Notes: a model not told the origin generated them from the sequence alone. A stretch of DNA of 64,000 nucleotides from Acidovorax sp. A1169 (GCF_030704685.1 NZ_JAUZDX010000023.1:25021-89020); one strand, 5' to 3'. Numbered from the stretch's first letter, positions 1 to 9,191 are shown. Numbers and translations: made by a program.

Positions 1-167
1 ATTTCGAGGTCTGCGCCGTGGTGTACGGGCCGGCACTGGCGCTGCCCTTGGCCCGGCAATTCGAGATGGACCTGCGCAGCTCCAGCGCCGTGCAGGCGCG
101 CCGCCGCCAGGCCTTCGTGCCGCGCCTGGGCGATGCCGCAGCCCGTCTGTTCTCGCCGCTGCTGTAG
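1..167 (+). CDS. C-terminal end of a phospholipase D/cardiolipin synthase-like protein (5' part outside window)
   Basis: The open frame enters from the left edge and ends at TAG 165-167, giving 54 visible residues that begin FEVCAVVYGPALALPLA and end RLFSPLL. The pattern (N)FE..(V)YG..A..L...F..DL followed by an Arg-rich stretch and R(L)FSPLL resembles the extreme C-terminus of bacterial cardiolipin synthases and related phospholipase D family enzymes, which join phosphatidyl groups at the inner membrane. Neither HKD catalytic motif is visible because they lie upstream. The gene converges on the HDOD gene with a gap of only 15 bases. The family call rests on a short tail and is tentative. Confidence 0.55.
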   Translation, partial: FEVCAVVYGPALALPLARQFEMDLRSSSAVQARRRQAFVPRLGDAAARLFSPLL

Positions 168-182
168 TCCCGCAGGGGGCTG

Positions 183-1415
183 CTACCGCTGTACCTCGAT
201 GTCGGATAGCACACGCAGCAGGCCGCGGTTGACTTCTTCGAGGTCCATCTCCTGCGTCTCGCACAGGTGGCGGATGGCGCTCGCATCGCCCGTCTCCAGT
301 GCGCAGGCCATCTGCAGGCTGGCGGCATAGGGGCCTGTGCGCAGCACGGTGGCATCGTAGATGCGCTCGGACAGAGGGATGCGGTGCAGGATGGTGCCCA
401 GGGGCTCCTGCATCAGCTCGTCGATCTGCGAAAGCAGGCCGCACAGGTAGATCTCGCGGCGCAGGTCGTTCTCCACACCGGCGTTGAGCAGCTGCGTCAT
501 GAGCTTGGCGCGCAGCACCATGGATTCGCGCACGGGCAGCATGTTGGGGTCGGTGTTGGCGTAGGGCAACTGGTCGGACAGCCAGCGCTTGATGGAGCCA
601 TAGCCCATCATCACCAGCCCCCGGCGCAGCGAGTCGATGCCGGTGCGCAGGCCGAGGGCCGCCGAGTTGGTGTAGACCATGAAGCGGTAGGCCAGCAGCG
701 GGTCCTCGCCCATGATGTCCTCGAACGTCTCCAGCGACTGCTCGGCATCGATGGCCTTCTGCAGCTTGGCGATCACGGCGTGCGAGGGCTGCTGCGGCGT
801 GTGCCGCAGGGTGTAGAGCACGTCTTCCGTGGGCCAGCCGGCCAGGGCCAGGGCGTTGTGCTTGTCCAGGCAGTGCTCCATGAGGGCACGGCTGGGGATG
901 TTCTCGTACATCTGGCCGGCCAGGATGGGGCTCACGGCCCGAGCCGGCGCCTTGGCCGGCGGGCTGCCGGGCCGTGGGTTGGCCTGCAGGGCGGCCACCG
1001 CGTCGGCCGGGGTCAGGCTCAGCAGGCTGTTGTCGAAGCACTGGGCCACGGCGGGCTCGGGCAGCTTGCCGATGTCGCCGCGCCACACCAGCTTGAGGCC
1101 GCGCTGATGTGCGGCTTTCACGAGGGCATAGATGCCCGAATCCTGCAGCCAGTCGCCACGCACCTCGATCCACGGGGCGCCCCGGGGCGCATGTTCGAGC
1201 ATGTCGGCCAGCACCTGGTGGGTCTGGGGCGACAGCAGCAGGGGTGGCGAACTTGCCGACCACAGCTCCTGCAGCGTGCGCAACAGGTGGCCGGTGTCCA
1301 CCATGCTGGCGGGAGATTCGTTCTGAACGTACAGCTGGATGGCTGCAAGCTTGCGGGCGCGATTCCACAGGGGACGGTACCCCAGGATCAGGCTGCCGAG
1401 GACGGATTGGACCAT
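183..1415 (-). CDS. HDOD-domain signalling protein with degenerate N-terminal EAL-like region
   Basis: This 410-residue protein has an HDOD domain from about residue 200 to 400, recognisable by EDIMGEDPLLAYRFMVYTN and MMGYGSIKRWLSDQL. The first 130 residues (ILGYRPLWNRARKLAAIQLYV and following) resemble the decayed EAL module that precedes HDOD in YuxH-type proteins, but no EAL signature or metal-binding acidic set is visible, so c-di-GMP hydrolysis is unlikely. HDOD proteins are usually non-catalytic scaffolds in signalling and motility control; a role here is inferred from its position downstream of flgL on the same strand. The ATG at 1415 follows GAGAG. It could be co-transcribed with flgL (75-base gap). 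Confidence 0.8.
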   Translation of the reverse strand: MVQSVLGSLILGYRPLWNRARKLAAIQLYVQNESPASMVDTGHLLRTLQELWSASSPPLLLSPQTHQVLADMLEHAPRGAPWIEVRGDWLQDSGIYALVKAAHQRGLKLVWRGDIGKLPEPAVAQCFDNSLLSLTPADAVAALQANPRPGSPPAKAPARAVSPILAGQMYENIPSRALMEHCLDKHNALALAGWPTEDVLYTLRHTPQQPSHAVIAKLQKAIDAEQSLETFEDIMGEDPLLAYRFMVYTNSAALGLRTGIDSLRRGLVMMGYGSIKRWLSDQLPYANTDPNMLPVRESMVLRAKLMTQLLNAGVENDLRREIYLCGLLSQIDELMQEPLGTILHRIPLSERIYDATVLRTGPYAASLQMACALETGDASAIRHLCETQEMDLEEVNRGLLRVLSDIEVQR

Positions 1416-1490
1416 GGGCTCTCAGGCGTTGTCTCGTAGGGGCCTGTCCCCCCGGTCCGGCAAGGACATTGCGGCGTGGGCAGGCCTGCT

Positions 1491-2750
1491 TTAACTGATG
1501 AAGTTGAACAGGGACAGTTTCTGAACCGTAGCATAGGACTTGAGTGCTGCCTCGTAGCCCACCTGCTGGTTCTGGAAGTCCGAAATGCCCTTGATCATAT
1601 CCAGATCCTCTGCCCGGGAGCGGTCGCCTTCGAGCTGGATCGAGCGCTTTTCCTGGTCGCCCGTGATGCGGTCGGCGCGGTTGAGCAACTCGCCCGAGTA
1701 ACTGCGCATGTTGCTGATGCGGTCCAGGCCGATGTCGATGTTGGTCAAGGCCTGTCCGACAGCCTGGGTCGCGGCGTTGCTGTTGGGCGCTGCCCGGATG
1801 TCGCGGATCGCACTGTCCAGTGTGCTGAACACGCTGGCGGTGGGCTGCAGCGTGATGGCGTCGCCATTGGCTGGCGCACCGGTGATGTCGAAGGTCAGAC
1901 CCGGCACACCCGTCACCGAGATGGTCACGGGCTTGTCGGTCGGATAGTCGGGCACCACGACGGGGGCCGACACCACGCCAGTGGTGGTGTTGGTGATGGT
2001 GTAGGTAGCCGTGCTGGTGCCGACCGTGGCGCCTGGGCCCACCGCGCTGAAAGCGATGGAGTAGTTGTCTCCGGTCACCAGGCTCAGGTTGGTCGGCTTG
2101 ACGCCGGTGGTGGTCAACTGCTGGTTGTTGTTGACGGTTGCCGGGTTCACCTGCACGTTGTAGGCCCCGTCGCGCTGGGGCTCAAACATGAAGGCGAATT
2201 CACCGTCCAGCGTGTTCGGGATCGACACACCGGTGCTGCCCGACTGTCCGGGCTGCCCGTTGAACAGGTAGTCCGGCGAGGTGGACTGCGGGCCCAGAAA
2301 TGGTGCCAGCGCACTGCCCAGCGCACCCAGCAGGGGAATGCCGTTGGTGTCCTTGCGGTTGGCCACTTCCTGCAGCTGCTCGCGGATGCCCTGCAACTGG
2401 TTGGCGATGGTGGCGCGGTCGCTGCTGGTGAGGGCCGGACTGCCGGCACTGACCATCAGTTCGCGGGCACTCTGCACCAGCCCGATGGCATCGCCCAGCG
2501 AGGACTCGGCCTGCGCGATGGCATTGCGCTGGGTTTCCAGGGCGCGCTGCTCGGTCTGGATGCGGGTGATGCGGGTGAGTGCGCGTTCGGCCTGCGCGGC
2601 CGAAACCGGATCGTCGCTGGCGCGCACGACGCGCTTGCCAGAGGTCAAATTCTCCTGCAGGTTGGACAGGTTGGTCTGGCGCGCGCCCAGGTTGCGCAGC
2701 GCGTTGTCGTACATGTTGGCGGTGCCAAGGCGGTAAAGGGTATTGCTCAT
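1491..2750 (-). CDS. flgL: Flagellar hook-filament junction protein FlgL (HAP3)
   Basis: FlgL joins the hook-associated zone to the flagellin filament. The 419-residue protein starts MSNTLYRLGTANMYDNALRN and contains the flagellin-like N-terminal helix with LTSGKRVVRASDDPVSAAQAE (residues about 35-57). Its C-terminal helix ends AALKSYATVQKLSLFNFIS, as expected of a flagellin-fold junction protein. The middle (about 140-330) is a variable Thr/Val/Gly-rich domain, longer than in the roughly 317-residue enterobacterial protein. It lies 28 bases after flgK and is the last flagellar gene of the flg operon. Confidence 0.95.
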   Translation of the reverse strand: MSNTLYRLGTANMYDNALRNLGARQTNLSNLQENLTSGKRVVRASDDPVSAAQAERALTRITRIQTEQRALETQRNAIAQAESSLGDAIGLVQSARELMVSAGSPALTSSDRATIANQLQGIREQLQEVANRKDTNGIPLLGALGSALAPFLGPQSTSPDYLFNGQPGQSGSTGVSIPNTLDGEFAFMFEPQRDGAYNVQVNPATVNNNQQLTTTGVKPTNLSLVTGDNYSIAFSAVGPGATVGTSTATYTITNTTTGVVSAPVVVPDYPTDKPVTISVTGVPGLTFDITGAPANGDAITLQPTASVFSTLDSAIRDIRAAPNSNAATQAVGQALTNIDIGLDRISNMRSYSGELLNRADRITGDQEKRSIQLEGDRSRAEDLDMIKGISDFQNQQVGYEAALKSYATVQKLSLFNFIS

Positions 2751-2778
2751 GTCGAACTCCTGGACCTGTTCTCAAACA

Positions 2779-4710
2779 TCAACGCGTCAGACCCTGCATC
2801 AGGGTGTCGAAGACGCTTTGTGCAATCTGCAGCATTTTGGCGGATGCCTGGTAGGCCTGCTGGTACTGGATCAGCTTGGCCGCTTCTTCATCGAGGTTCA
2901 CGCCCGAGACCGCCGTCCGGTCGCGTTCCAGGTTGCCGGCGATGGTGGTGGACAGCTCGGCGGCGAACGTGGCGCTCTGGGTGCGCGTGCCCACCTGGGC
3001 CATCAGGCCCGCATAGCCGTCGCTGAGCGTGGATTCGTCGAACATCTTCACATCGCGCAGGTTCATGAGCGATGTGGCGTTGCCGGCGTTGCGCGTGTAG
3101 TTGTCGCCGTACTGGGGGTCCAGGGAGTTGCCCACCTTCACGGTGTCGCCGGACTTGGGCGTGCCCTGCAGCTTGATCTCCCAGCCGTCGATGGTGATGG
3201 GAGTGCCCGAGGTGTAGGGCAGGCCGGCCGTGCCCGAAGGTGGCGTGGTCGATCCCGTCACGGTGTAGGTGGTGGGCGGGCCGGCGGCAAAGGTCAGCGT
3301 CACGCCGCCGGGAATGGGCGGCGCCACCAGGCCATTGGCTGTGGCCTTCAGGCCTGCCAGCTGCAGCGTGCCCCCATTGGTGGTGCCCATGGCCGCATTG
3401 ATGGGGTTGGCCGCCGCCAGGTCACGTGGCGAGTACACCAGCGCCTTGATGTTGGAGCCCGCCGTGCTGAAGGGCTGGAACAGCATGCGTTCGCCCGGCG
3501 CGCCTGGCGTGGTGAGGTTGAACTGCAGGCCGTCGATGGTGAGCGTCGCCAGGTTGGCGGCGTCGGTGAAGGCCGTGGCCTTGCCGTCGGACAGGCGCAC
3601 CACCTGGCCGGCCGTGCCGGTGGTGAAGCGAATCTCGTAGTCGGAGGCAGCGAACTTGGTCGGATCCGTGAAGCCCACCGTACCGACGCCCACGCCATTG
3701 GTCAGGCCGGGCATGCTGGCCGGCAGAGAGAACAGGTCCTTGCCCATCTGGCCGTCCAGCGTGAGGCCGAGCTTGTGCTGCTCGTTCATGGTCATGCCGA
3801 TGGCCATGGCCATGCGCCCGAGCAGGTTGCGGCTTTCGGCGAGGTCGGTGTTGTTGAAGCGCAGCAGCCCCGAGACCGAGCCGCCGCCCATGGTGTTTTC
3901 GTCCACTTCGATGGCCGGCGATCCCGGGCGATTGAAGAACAGCTTGAGCTGGCCGCTGCCAGGGAACTGCGTGGCATCGTCCACGGACACCTGCGATGGC
4001 GTGGTGCCCAGCACCAGCGGCTGGCTGCCGCCCACGAACAGGCCGATCGTGCCGTCGTCCGCAGGAATCTGCGTGGTCTGCACGTACTGGTTCATCTCGC
4101 GGATCAATTGGTCGCGGTTGTCGAGCAGGTCGTTGGGGGTCTGGCCGTTGCCCTTGGCGCGTGCGATCTGCTCGTTCACGGCGGCGATCTGGCCGGCCAG
4201 GCTGTTGATGGCGGTGATGCTGCTTTGCAGCTGCTCTTTCACTGTGTACTGGATCTCGTCGACACGCTCGCCAGCCGAGCGCATGCGGGACGCCGTCTCG
4301 TCCATGCGCGTGAGCGCCAGCGTGCGGGCCGTGATGTCGGTGGGTGAGCTCACCACGTCCGAGAACGAGTTCATCATGTCGTTGATGGCGGCGCCAAGGC
4401 CCGTGGCACCGCCGCTGAACACGTCTTGCAACTGGCGCAGGCGCTCCGCGCGCACGATGTCGCCGGCCTGCACGGATCCGGCACTTGCCGACTGGCGCGT
4501 GAGCAGCTCGCTCTGGTTGCGCAGGATGGTCTGCACGTCCACACCCTGGCCGATGTAGCCACCACCCGTGAACTGGCCCTGCACGGTCTGCAGCACCACG
4601 CTCTGGCGCGAATAGCCGGGCGTGTTCACATTGGCAATGTTGTTGCCTGCAGTCTGCAGGGCCACCTGGTTGGCAAGCAGGGCGCGGGCGCCGACGTTGA
4701 GAAGACTCAT
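2779..4710 (-). CDS. flgK: Flagellar hook-associated protein FlgK (HAP1)
   Basis: FlgK is the first junction protein on top of the hook. The 643-residue protein has the N-terminal rod/hook motif ANNIANVNTPGYSRQ in the variant AGNNIANVNTPGYSRQSV (about residues 22-39). The C-terminus carries SGVNLDEEAAKLIQYQQAYQ, then ASAKMLQIAQSVFDTLMQ, both hallmarks of FlgK. The large centre (about 300-540) is the variable surface domain. It starts 16 bases after flgJ ends and is followed by flgL, the usual J-K-L order. It is secreted by the flagellar type III apparatus, so the lack of a signal peptide is expected. Confidence 0.96.
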   Translation of the reverse strand: MSLLNVGARALLANQVALQTAGNNIANVNTPGYSRQSVVLQTVQGQFTGGGYIGQGVDVQTILRNQSELLTRQSASAGSVQAGDIVRAERLRQLQDVFSGGATGLGAAINDMMNSFSDVVSSPTDITARTLALTRMDETASRMRSAGERVDEIQYTVKEQLQSSITAINSLAGQIAAVNEQIARAKGNGQTPNDLLDNRDQLIREMNQYVQTTQIPADDGTIGLFVGGSQPLVLGTTPSQVSVDDATQFPGSGQLKLFFNRPGSPAIEVDENTMGGGSVSGLLRFNNTDLAESRNLLGRMAMAIGMTMNEQHKLGLTLDGQMGKDLFSLPASMPGLTNGVGVGTVGFTDPTKFAASDYEIRFTTGTAGQVVRLSDGKATAFTDAANLATLTIDGLQFNLTTPGAPGERMLFQPFSTAGSNIKALVYSPRDLAAANPINAAMGTTNGGTLQLAGLKATANGLVAPPIPGGVTLTFAAGPPTTYTVTGSTTPPSGTAGLPYTSGTPITIDGWEIKLQGTPKSGDTVKVGNSLDPQYGDNYTRNAGNATSLMNLRDVKMFDESTLSDGYAGLMAQVGTRTQSATFAAELSTTIAGNLERDRTAVSGVNLDEEAAKLIQYQQAYQASAKMLQIAQSVFDTLMQGLTR

Positions 4711-4726
4711 GGCTTACCTCGTGTTC

Positions 4727-5653
4727 TCAAGCCTGCGCACGCTGCTGCTGCGCACGCTGCACGCTGTTGATGGCGCCGCTGAGCTTCCTGGCGTACTCGG
4801 GGTCGGTGGCATAGCCCGCCTTCTGCAATGCGGAGGCATAGGCCATGGCCGAGCCGGACTGCGCCACGGACTCTGCCTTTTCATAGCGAGGGCTTTCCTT
4901 GATGAGGCGCGCGTAGTCGCGAAACGAATCCTCGTACGAGTCGTAGGCCCGGAACTTGGCTACCACCTTGCGCGGCGTGCCGTTGATGTATTCGGTGGTC
5001 GTGATCTCGGCGACCTTGCCTGTCCAGCCCTTGCCGGCCTTGATGCCGAACAGGTTGAAGGAGTTGCTGCCGTCGGCATTCTTGATCTCGCTCTTGCCCC
5101 AGCCGGTCTCATGGCCGGCCTGGCCGAGCATGAAGTTCGCGGGGATGCCGCTTTCCTGCGCCACCTTCTCGGCCGTGCCGCTCAGGTGCTGTACGAAGCC
5201 GTCGCGGCCCTTGGGCGCCTGGCCCACCGCCTCGGTGCTGGCAGGGCTGGCGCTCACCTTGGCGGCTGCCGGGCGCTGCACCTGCGACAGGCTCACCGTG
5301 GAGGGCACGGAAAAAGAGGGGTCGGGGCCGCCCATCTGGCGCGAGAGCTGGCGCGCGATGGCCTCGGACAGGCCGCCCGACTGGCCGGCCATCTGCACCG
5401 ACAACTGCTGGTCGAGCAGGTCGGTGCCCAGGTCGCCTTGGGCGCCATCCATGAGGCCGGATTTCATCGTGGCCTCGCGCATGCTCTTGATCAGTTCGCG
5501 CATGAACAGCGATTCGAACTGCTTGGCGGCCTCTTTCGTGGCCTGGGGGTTGTTGTTGCCCGCCTCGTACTTGAGCGCGTTCAGCGAGCGAACGTCTGCC
5601 GCCAGCGCGTTGGACGTGCTGGTGGTGGAGGACGAAGGCAGCGTGAGGGCCAT
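4727..5653 (-). CDS. flgJ: Flagellar rod cap/peptidoglycan hydrolase FlgJ
   Basis: FlgJ caps the growing rod and opens the murein. The 308-residue protein is two-domain. The N-terminal rod-binding part (about 30-110) contains AAKQFESLFMRELIKSMREA and DLLDQQLSVQMAGQSGG. The C-terminal glucosaminidase-type domain (about 150-300) contains FMLGQAGHETGWGKSE, whose Glu is the likely catalytic acid, and NSFNLFGIKAGKGWTG. The presence of the hydrolase domain distinguishes this fused beta/gamma-proteobacterial form from single-domain FlgJ. It begins two bases after the flgI stop, so the two are probably translationally coupled. No signal peptide, as expected. Confidence 0.95.
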   Translation of the reverse strand: MALTLPSSSTTSTSNALAADVRSLNALKYEAGNNNPQATKEAAKQFESLFMRELIKSMREATMKSGLMDGAQGDLGTDLLDQQLSVQMAGQSGGLSEAIARQLSRQMGGPDPSFSVPSTVSLSQVQRPAAAKVSASPASTEAVGQAPKGRDGFVQHLSGTAEKVAQESGIPANFMLGQAGHETGWGKSEIKNADGSNSFNLFGIKAGKGWTGKVAEITTTEYINGTPRKVVAKFRAYDSYEDSFRDYARLIKESPRYEKAESVAQSGSAMAYASALQKAGYATDPEYARKLSGAINSVQRAQQQRAQA

Positions 5654-5655
5654 GG

Positions 5656-6810
5656 TCAGATCACTTCGAGCTCGGCGTTCAGGGCGCCGGCGGCCTTGAT
5701 GGCCTGCAGGATGGCCAGCAGGTCCCCGGGCGTGGCACCCAGCGAGTTGAGCGCGCGCACCACGTCGGCCAGTTGGGGCGAGGGCGGCATCTGGATGATG
5801 TTGCCGGGCTCCTGGTTGATCTTGATGTCGCTTTGCTGTGCGACCACGGTCTGCCCCTGCGACAGCGGGTTGGGCTGGCTGATGACGGGGCGCGAACTGA
5901 TGGTGATGGACAGGTTGCCGTGCGCGATGGCGCAGGGGCCCAGGGTCACGGCCTGGTTGAGCACGATGGAGCCGGTGCGGGCATTGATCACCACCTTGGC
6001 GGCGGGGGCCGACAGTTCGAACGGCAGCTCTTCCAGGTCAGCGATGAAGCCTACGCGGGCGCCAGGGTCGCTGGGCGCGCGCACCTGCACTGTGCGCCCG
6101 TCCAGGGCCGTGGCCAGGCCATTGCCCAGGCGGCTGTTGATGACCTGGGCCACGCGGCGTGCGGTCTGGAAATCGGAGGCGTTGAGGCCCAGGCTGATGG
6201 TGTCACCCTCGTTGAGCGGCGTGGGCACGGAGCGCTCCACCTGGGCGCCCAGGGGGATGCGGCCGGCGGCGAGGTGGTTGATCTGCACCTTGCTGCCACC
6301 GGACGAGGCGCCGGCACCGCCCACCACCAGGTTGCCCTGGGCCAGGGCGTAGATTTCACCGTCGGCGCCGCGCAGCGGCGTGACCATCAGCAGGCCACCC
6401 TTGAGCGACTTGGAATTGCCCATGGACGAGACGTTGACATCGATCTGCTGGCCGGGCTGCGCGAAGGCGGGCAACTGGGCCGTGACGATCACGGCGGCCA
6501 CATTCTTGAGCTGCAGCTGCGAGGCCGTGCCGGGCGGCAGGCTGATGCCCATCTGCTGCAGGTAGTTGGACATGGCCTGCGTGGTGTAGGGCATCTGCGT
6601 GGTCTGGTCACCCGTGCCGTCCAGGCCCACGACCAGGCCATAGCCGGTCAGCTGGTTGCTGCGCACGCCCTGCACCGCCGCGATTTCCTTGATGCGCAGC
6701 GCATGGGCAGGCCAGGCCGAGCACACCAGCGCCAGGGCGATGGCCGAGAGCCACAGCGCGCGCTGGGGGTGTGCCAGGAAGGGGGAGGGCAAGGCTTTCA
6801 TGGCCTCCAT
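5656..6810 (-). CDS. flgI: Flagellar P-ring protein FlgI
   Basis: FlgI forms the periplasmic P-ring around the rod. From the ATG at 6810 it is 384 residues with a Sec signal peptide (LWLSAIALALVCSAWPAHA, cleavage before LRIKEIA). The mature part is typical: VRSNQLTGYGLVVGLDGTGD, YTTQAMSNYLQQMGISLPPG, a long central body, and the C-terminal LADVVRALNSLGATPGDLLA. A second ATG at 6801 is equally possible; neither start has well-spaced Shine-Dalgarno bases. Unusually, 127 bases and an unrelated secreted-protein gene separate it from flgH, its usual neighbour. Confidence 0.95.
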   Translation of the reverse strand: MEAMKALPSPFLAHPQRALWLSAIALALVCSAWPAHALRIKEIAAVQGVRSNQLTGYGLVVGLDGTGDQTTQMPYTTQAMSNYLQQMGISLPPGTASQLQLKNVAAVIVTAQLPAFAQPGQQIDVNVSSMGNSKSLKGGLLMVTPLRGADGEIYALAQGNLVVGGAGASSGGSKVQINHLAAGRIPLGAQVERSVPTPLNEGDTISLGLNASDFQTARRVAQVINSRLGNGLATALDGRTVQVRAPSDPGARVGFIADLEELPFELSAPAAKVVINARTGSIVLNQAVTLGPCAIAHGNLSITISSRPVISQPNPLSQGQTVVAQQSDIKINQEPGNIIQMPPSPQLADVVRALNSLGATPGDLLAILQAIKAAGALNAELEVI

Positions 6811-6937
6811 TGTGGGCTGCTGCCGCCCAGGGGAATGGCCAAAAAGAGGCGCATTCACCCGCCTTTTGGAAGAGGGGCCCTGGTTACATTTTTCAGACCC
6901 GTCCGGCTGTCAGCCTGGTTCCTGCAGGCCCCTGCGA

Positions 6938-7567
6938 TCACTCGCAATAGCTGTTCGTAAAGCCCTTCCAGGGCTTGCGCAGCATGAATGGCAGGGTGTC
7001 CCAGGCGCTCCAGGTGCGCGGATCGTCGAAGTTCACCGTGGCGGCCGGCGCGATGATGGCCGTGACCAGCCAGACGCCGGAGTCCAGCCCGTGCAGCGTG
7101 AGGTTGCCACCCAGGATCACCTCGGTCTGCGCCCCGCCGAGGTTGTCGGATACGGCGGTGTAGGCGTCCGTCGTCTGGATGTTGCCGGGTGCCACGTACA
7201 CCTTGAAGATGGCGCCGGTGGTGATCAGCGGCGAGCGCACCAGGGGAAAGACGAAGCTGCCGTCCCGGTGGAAGATCACATACACGTTCTGAAGCGTGCC
7301 CGGGGTGGTGCCCACCGCGGCCTTGCCGGCGTCGTATTTGATGGTGAATGCGAACTGGTCCAGTGCCGTGGCTTCGCAGGGCGAGAACTTGATGCCTGCG
7401 GGCAGGGTCTTGTTCTTGGAGGCGGTTTCGGCAGCCGAGCCCTTGGGGGCGGCCAGCGTCAGCGCCACGGAGTAGGCATAGGTGGTCGGCTGCGCCTGGG
7501 CGGCTGGCGCAAATGCAGCGGCCAGGGCAGTGAGGCCGCACGCCAGGGAGCTGCGGAAAAAAGACAT
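6938..7567 (-). CDS. Secreted protein of unknown function inserted between flgH and flgI
   Basis: I do not recognise this family. From the ATG at 7567, which follows GAGG at good spacing, it encodes 209 residues. The Sec signal peptide is SLACGLTALAAAFAPAAQAQ, with likely cleavage after AQA. The mature chain (about 185 residues) is rich in Thr, Ala, Val and aromatic residues, suggesting beta structure, and has only two Cys (in KFSPCEA and the C-terminal YCE). No lipobox, transmembrane segment or enzyme motif is seen. It is in the same direction as the flg operon with 86 bases to flgH and 127 to flgI, much looser than the other gaps in the operon, which suggests a later insertion. A role in ring assembly is only guilt by association. 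Confidence 0.75.
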   Translation of the reverse strand: MSFFRSSLACGLTALAAAFAPAAQAQPTTYAYSVALTLAAPKGSAAETASKNKTLPAGIKFSPCEATALDQFAFTIKYDAGKAAVGTTPGTLQNVYVIFHRDGSFVFPLVRSPLITTGAIFKVYVAPGNIQTTDAYTAVSDNLGGAQTEVILGGNLTLHGLDSGVWLVTAIIAPAATVNFDDPRTWSAWDTLPFMLRKPWKGFTNSYCE

Positions 7568-7653
7568 CGGGAACCTCGATCTGAATGCGAAAAGGGGCGC
7601 TGCGCTGGATGCCCTGGTCAAGACCAGGAGCATGCGCATGGTCACATTTTGTA

Positions 7654-8367
7654 TCAGAACGGTGTCACGGTGTTGAAGAAGCGCCCCAGCCAGCCGGTGA
7701 CCTGGGCCTCGCCCTGGGCTCCGCGCCCGCGCGATTCCACGCGCACATTGGCCACCTGGGTAGAGGTCACGATGGAGCCGGGCTGCAGGGCGCGGGGATC
7801 CACCGTGCCGGAGAAGCGCAGCACATCCACGTTCTGGTTCACGCCGATCTGCTTTTCGCCGGCCACGACCAGGTGGCCATTGGGCAGCACGTCGATGACG
7901 ATCGCGGTGATCGATCCCTGGAAGGTGTTGGCGCTTTCCGTGCCGCCCTTGCCTTCGAAGGCATTTTCCGAATTGGCTCCCACGCCCAGCTTGTCGGTGA
8001 ACTTCTGGCCGGTGAACGGCAGCGCCGTCACGCCGCTGCTGACCTTGGAGGTGCGGTCCACGGTGGACGAGGATTTCTGGCTGGCCGTCACGTTCTCCAC
8101 GATCTGGATGGTGACGTTGTCGCCCACCAGGCGTGCACGCCGGTCCTCGAACGAGGGGCGGTAGCTGGCGGTGTGGAACAGACCGCCGGTGACCGGCGGT
8201 GGCGTGCGCGTCGCCATGGCCAGGGGCGGCGGCGCGGTGGGCAGGATGTCCACGGGTGGGGGCGGGGACATGCTGGCGCAGCCTGCGCTCAGCACGGCGG
8301 CGGCCAGTGCCGGCCAGGCGAGGGCGCGGCGTCGGGCCAGCTGACGGAAGGCGTAAAGGAGGGTCAT
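7654..8367 (-). CDS. flgH: Flagellar L-ring lipoprotein FlgH
   Basis: FlgH builds the outer-membrane L-ring. The 237-residue precursor has a lipoprotein signal peptide ending in the lipobox LSAGC (Cys about residue 30). Family hallmarks are present: GDNVTIQIVENVTASQKSSS, then LPNGHLVVAGEKQIGVNQ, FSGTVDPRALQPGSIVTSTQ and a C-terminal GWLGRFFNTVTPF. The segment after the lipobox is Pro-rich, which is common. It follows flgG by 41 bases. Confidence 0.95.
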   Translation of the reverse strand: MTLLYAFRQLARRRALAWPALAAAVLSAGCASMSPPPPVDILPTAPPPLAMATRTPPPVTGGLFHTASYRPSFEDRRARLVGDNVTIQIVENVTASQKSSSTVDRTSKVSSGVTALPFTGQKFTDKLGVGANSENAFEGKGGTESANTFQGSITAIVIDVLPNGHLVVAGEKQIGVNQNVDVLRFSGTVDPRALQPGSIVTSTQVANVRVESRGRGAQGEAQVTGWLGRFFNTVTPF

Positions 8368-8408
8368 GGTGGGAGTCCTGGCAAAGGGGCTTGTGGCCTG
8401 TCTGCGTG

Positions 8409-9191
8409 TTACATCTGGCTCAGCTTGGCCAGCATCTGGTCCGAGGTCTGGATGGCCTTTGAATTCATTTCATAGGCGCGCTGGGTCTGGATCATGGTCA
8501 CCAGCTCCTGCACCACGTTCACGTTGGAGGTTTCGAGGTAGCCCTGCAAGACGGTGCCCAGGCCGTTGGTGCCGGGTGTGCCCTGCTGGGGCTGGCCGGA
8601 TGCGGCGGTTTCGATAAACAGGTTCTGCCCACGTGGCTCCAGGCCACCCGGGTTCACGAAGGTGGACATGGCGAGGTTGCCCAGCGGCTGCGGTGCAGTG
8701 TTGCCCGGTACCGTGGCGGACACGGCGCCTTCGGCGCTGATGGTCACGCTGGTGGCATTCGGTGGCACGGTGATGCCATTGGCAATCGGCAGTCCGCTGG
8801 AGGTGACCAGGCGGCCCTGCGAATCGAGCTGGAACGATCCGTCGCGGGTGTAGCCGATGGTTCCGTCGGGCTGCGTGACCTCGAAGAAGCCATTGCCCTT
8901 GATGGCCACGTCCAGGTTGTTGTTGGACTGCTGCATGCTGCCCTGCATGAAGTTGCGGGCGGTGGCCACGGTGCGCACCCCCAGGCCCAGGTGCAGGCCG
9001 GTGGGCAACTGGTTCTGCTCGGTGGTCTGGGCGCCCACCTGGCGCAGGTTCTGGTAGATCAGGTCCTCGAACACCGCATTGGCGCGCTTGTATCCGGTGG
9101 TGGACACATTGGCCAGGTTGTGGGAGATGACGTCCAGCTGGGTCTGCTGGGCTTCCATGCCGGTCTTGGCGATCCACAGGGAGTTGATCAT
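8409..9191 (-). CDS. flgG: Distal rod protein FlgG
   Basis: FlgG forms the distal rod that passes through the P and L rings. The 260-residue length is that of the family almost exactly. It starts MINSLWIAKTGMEAQQTQLD, with VISHNLANVSTTGYKRANAVF (residues about 22-42) as the rod/hook N-terminal motif. GNGFFEVTQPDGTIGYTRDG lies in the centre, and the C-terminus has SNVNVVQELVTMIQTQRAYE and MNSKAIQTSDQML. It follows flgF by 27 bases. Confidence 0.97.
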   Translation of the reverse strand: MINSLWIAKTGMEAQQTQLDVISHNLANVSTTGYKRANAVFEDLIYQNLRQVGAQTTEQNQLPTGLHLGLGVRTVATARNFMQGSMQQSNNNLDVAIKGNGFFEVTQPDGTIGYTRDGSFQLDSQGRLVTSSGLPIANGITVPPNATSVTISAEGAVSATVPGNTAPQPLGNLAMSTFVNPGGLEPRGQNLFIETAASGQPQQGTPGTNGLGTVLQGYLETSNVNVVQELVTMIQTQRAYEMNSKAIQTSDQMLAKLSQM

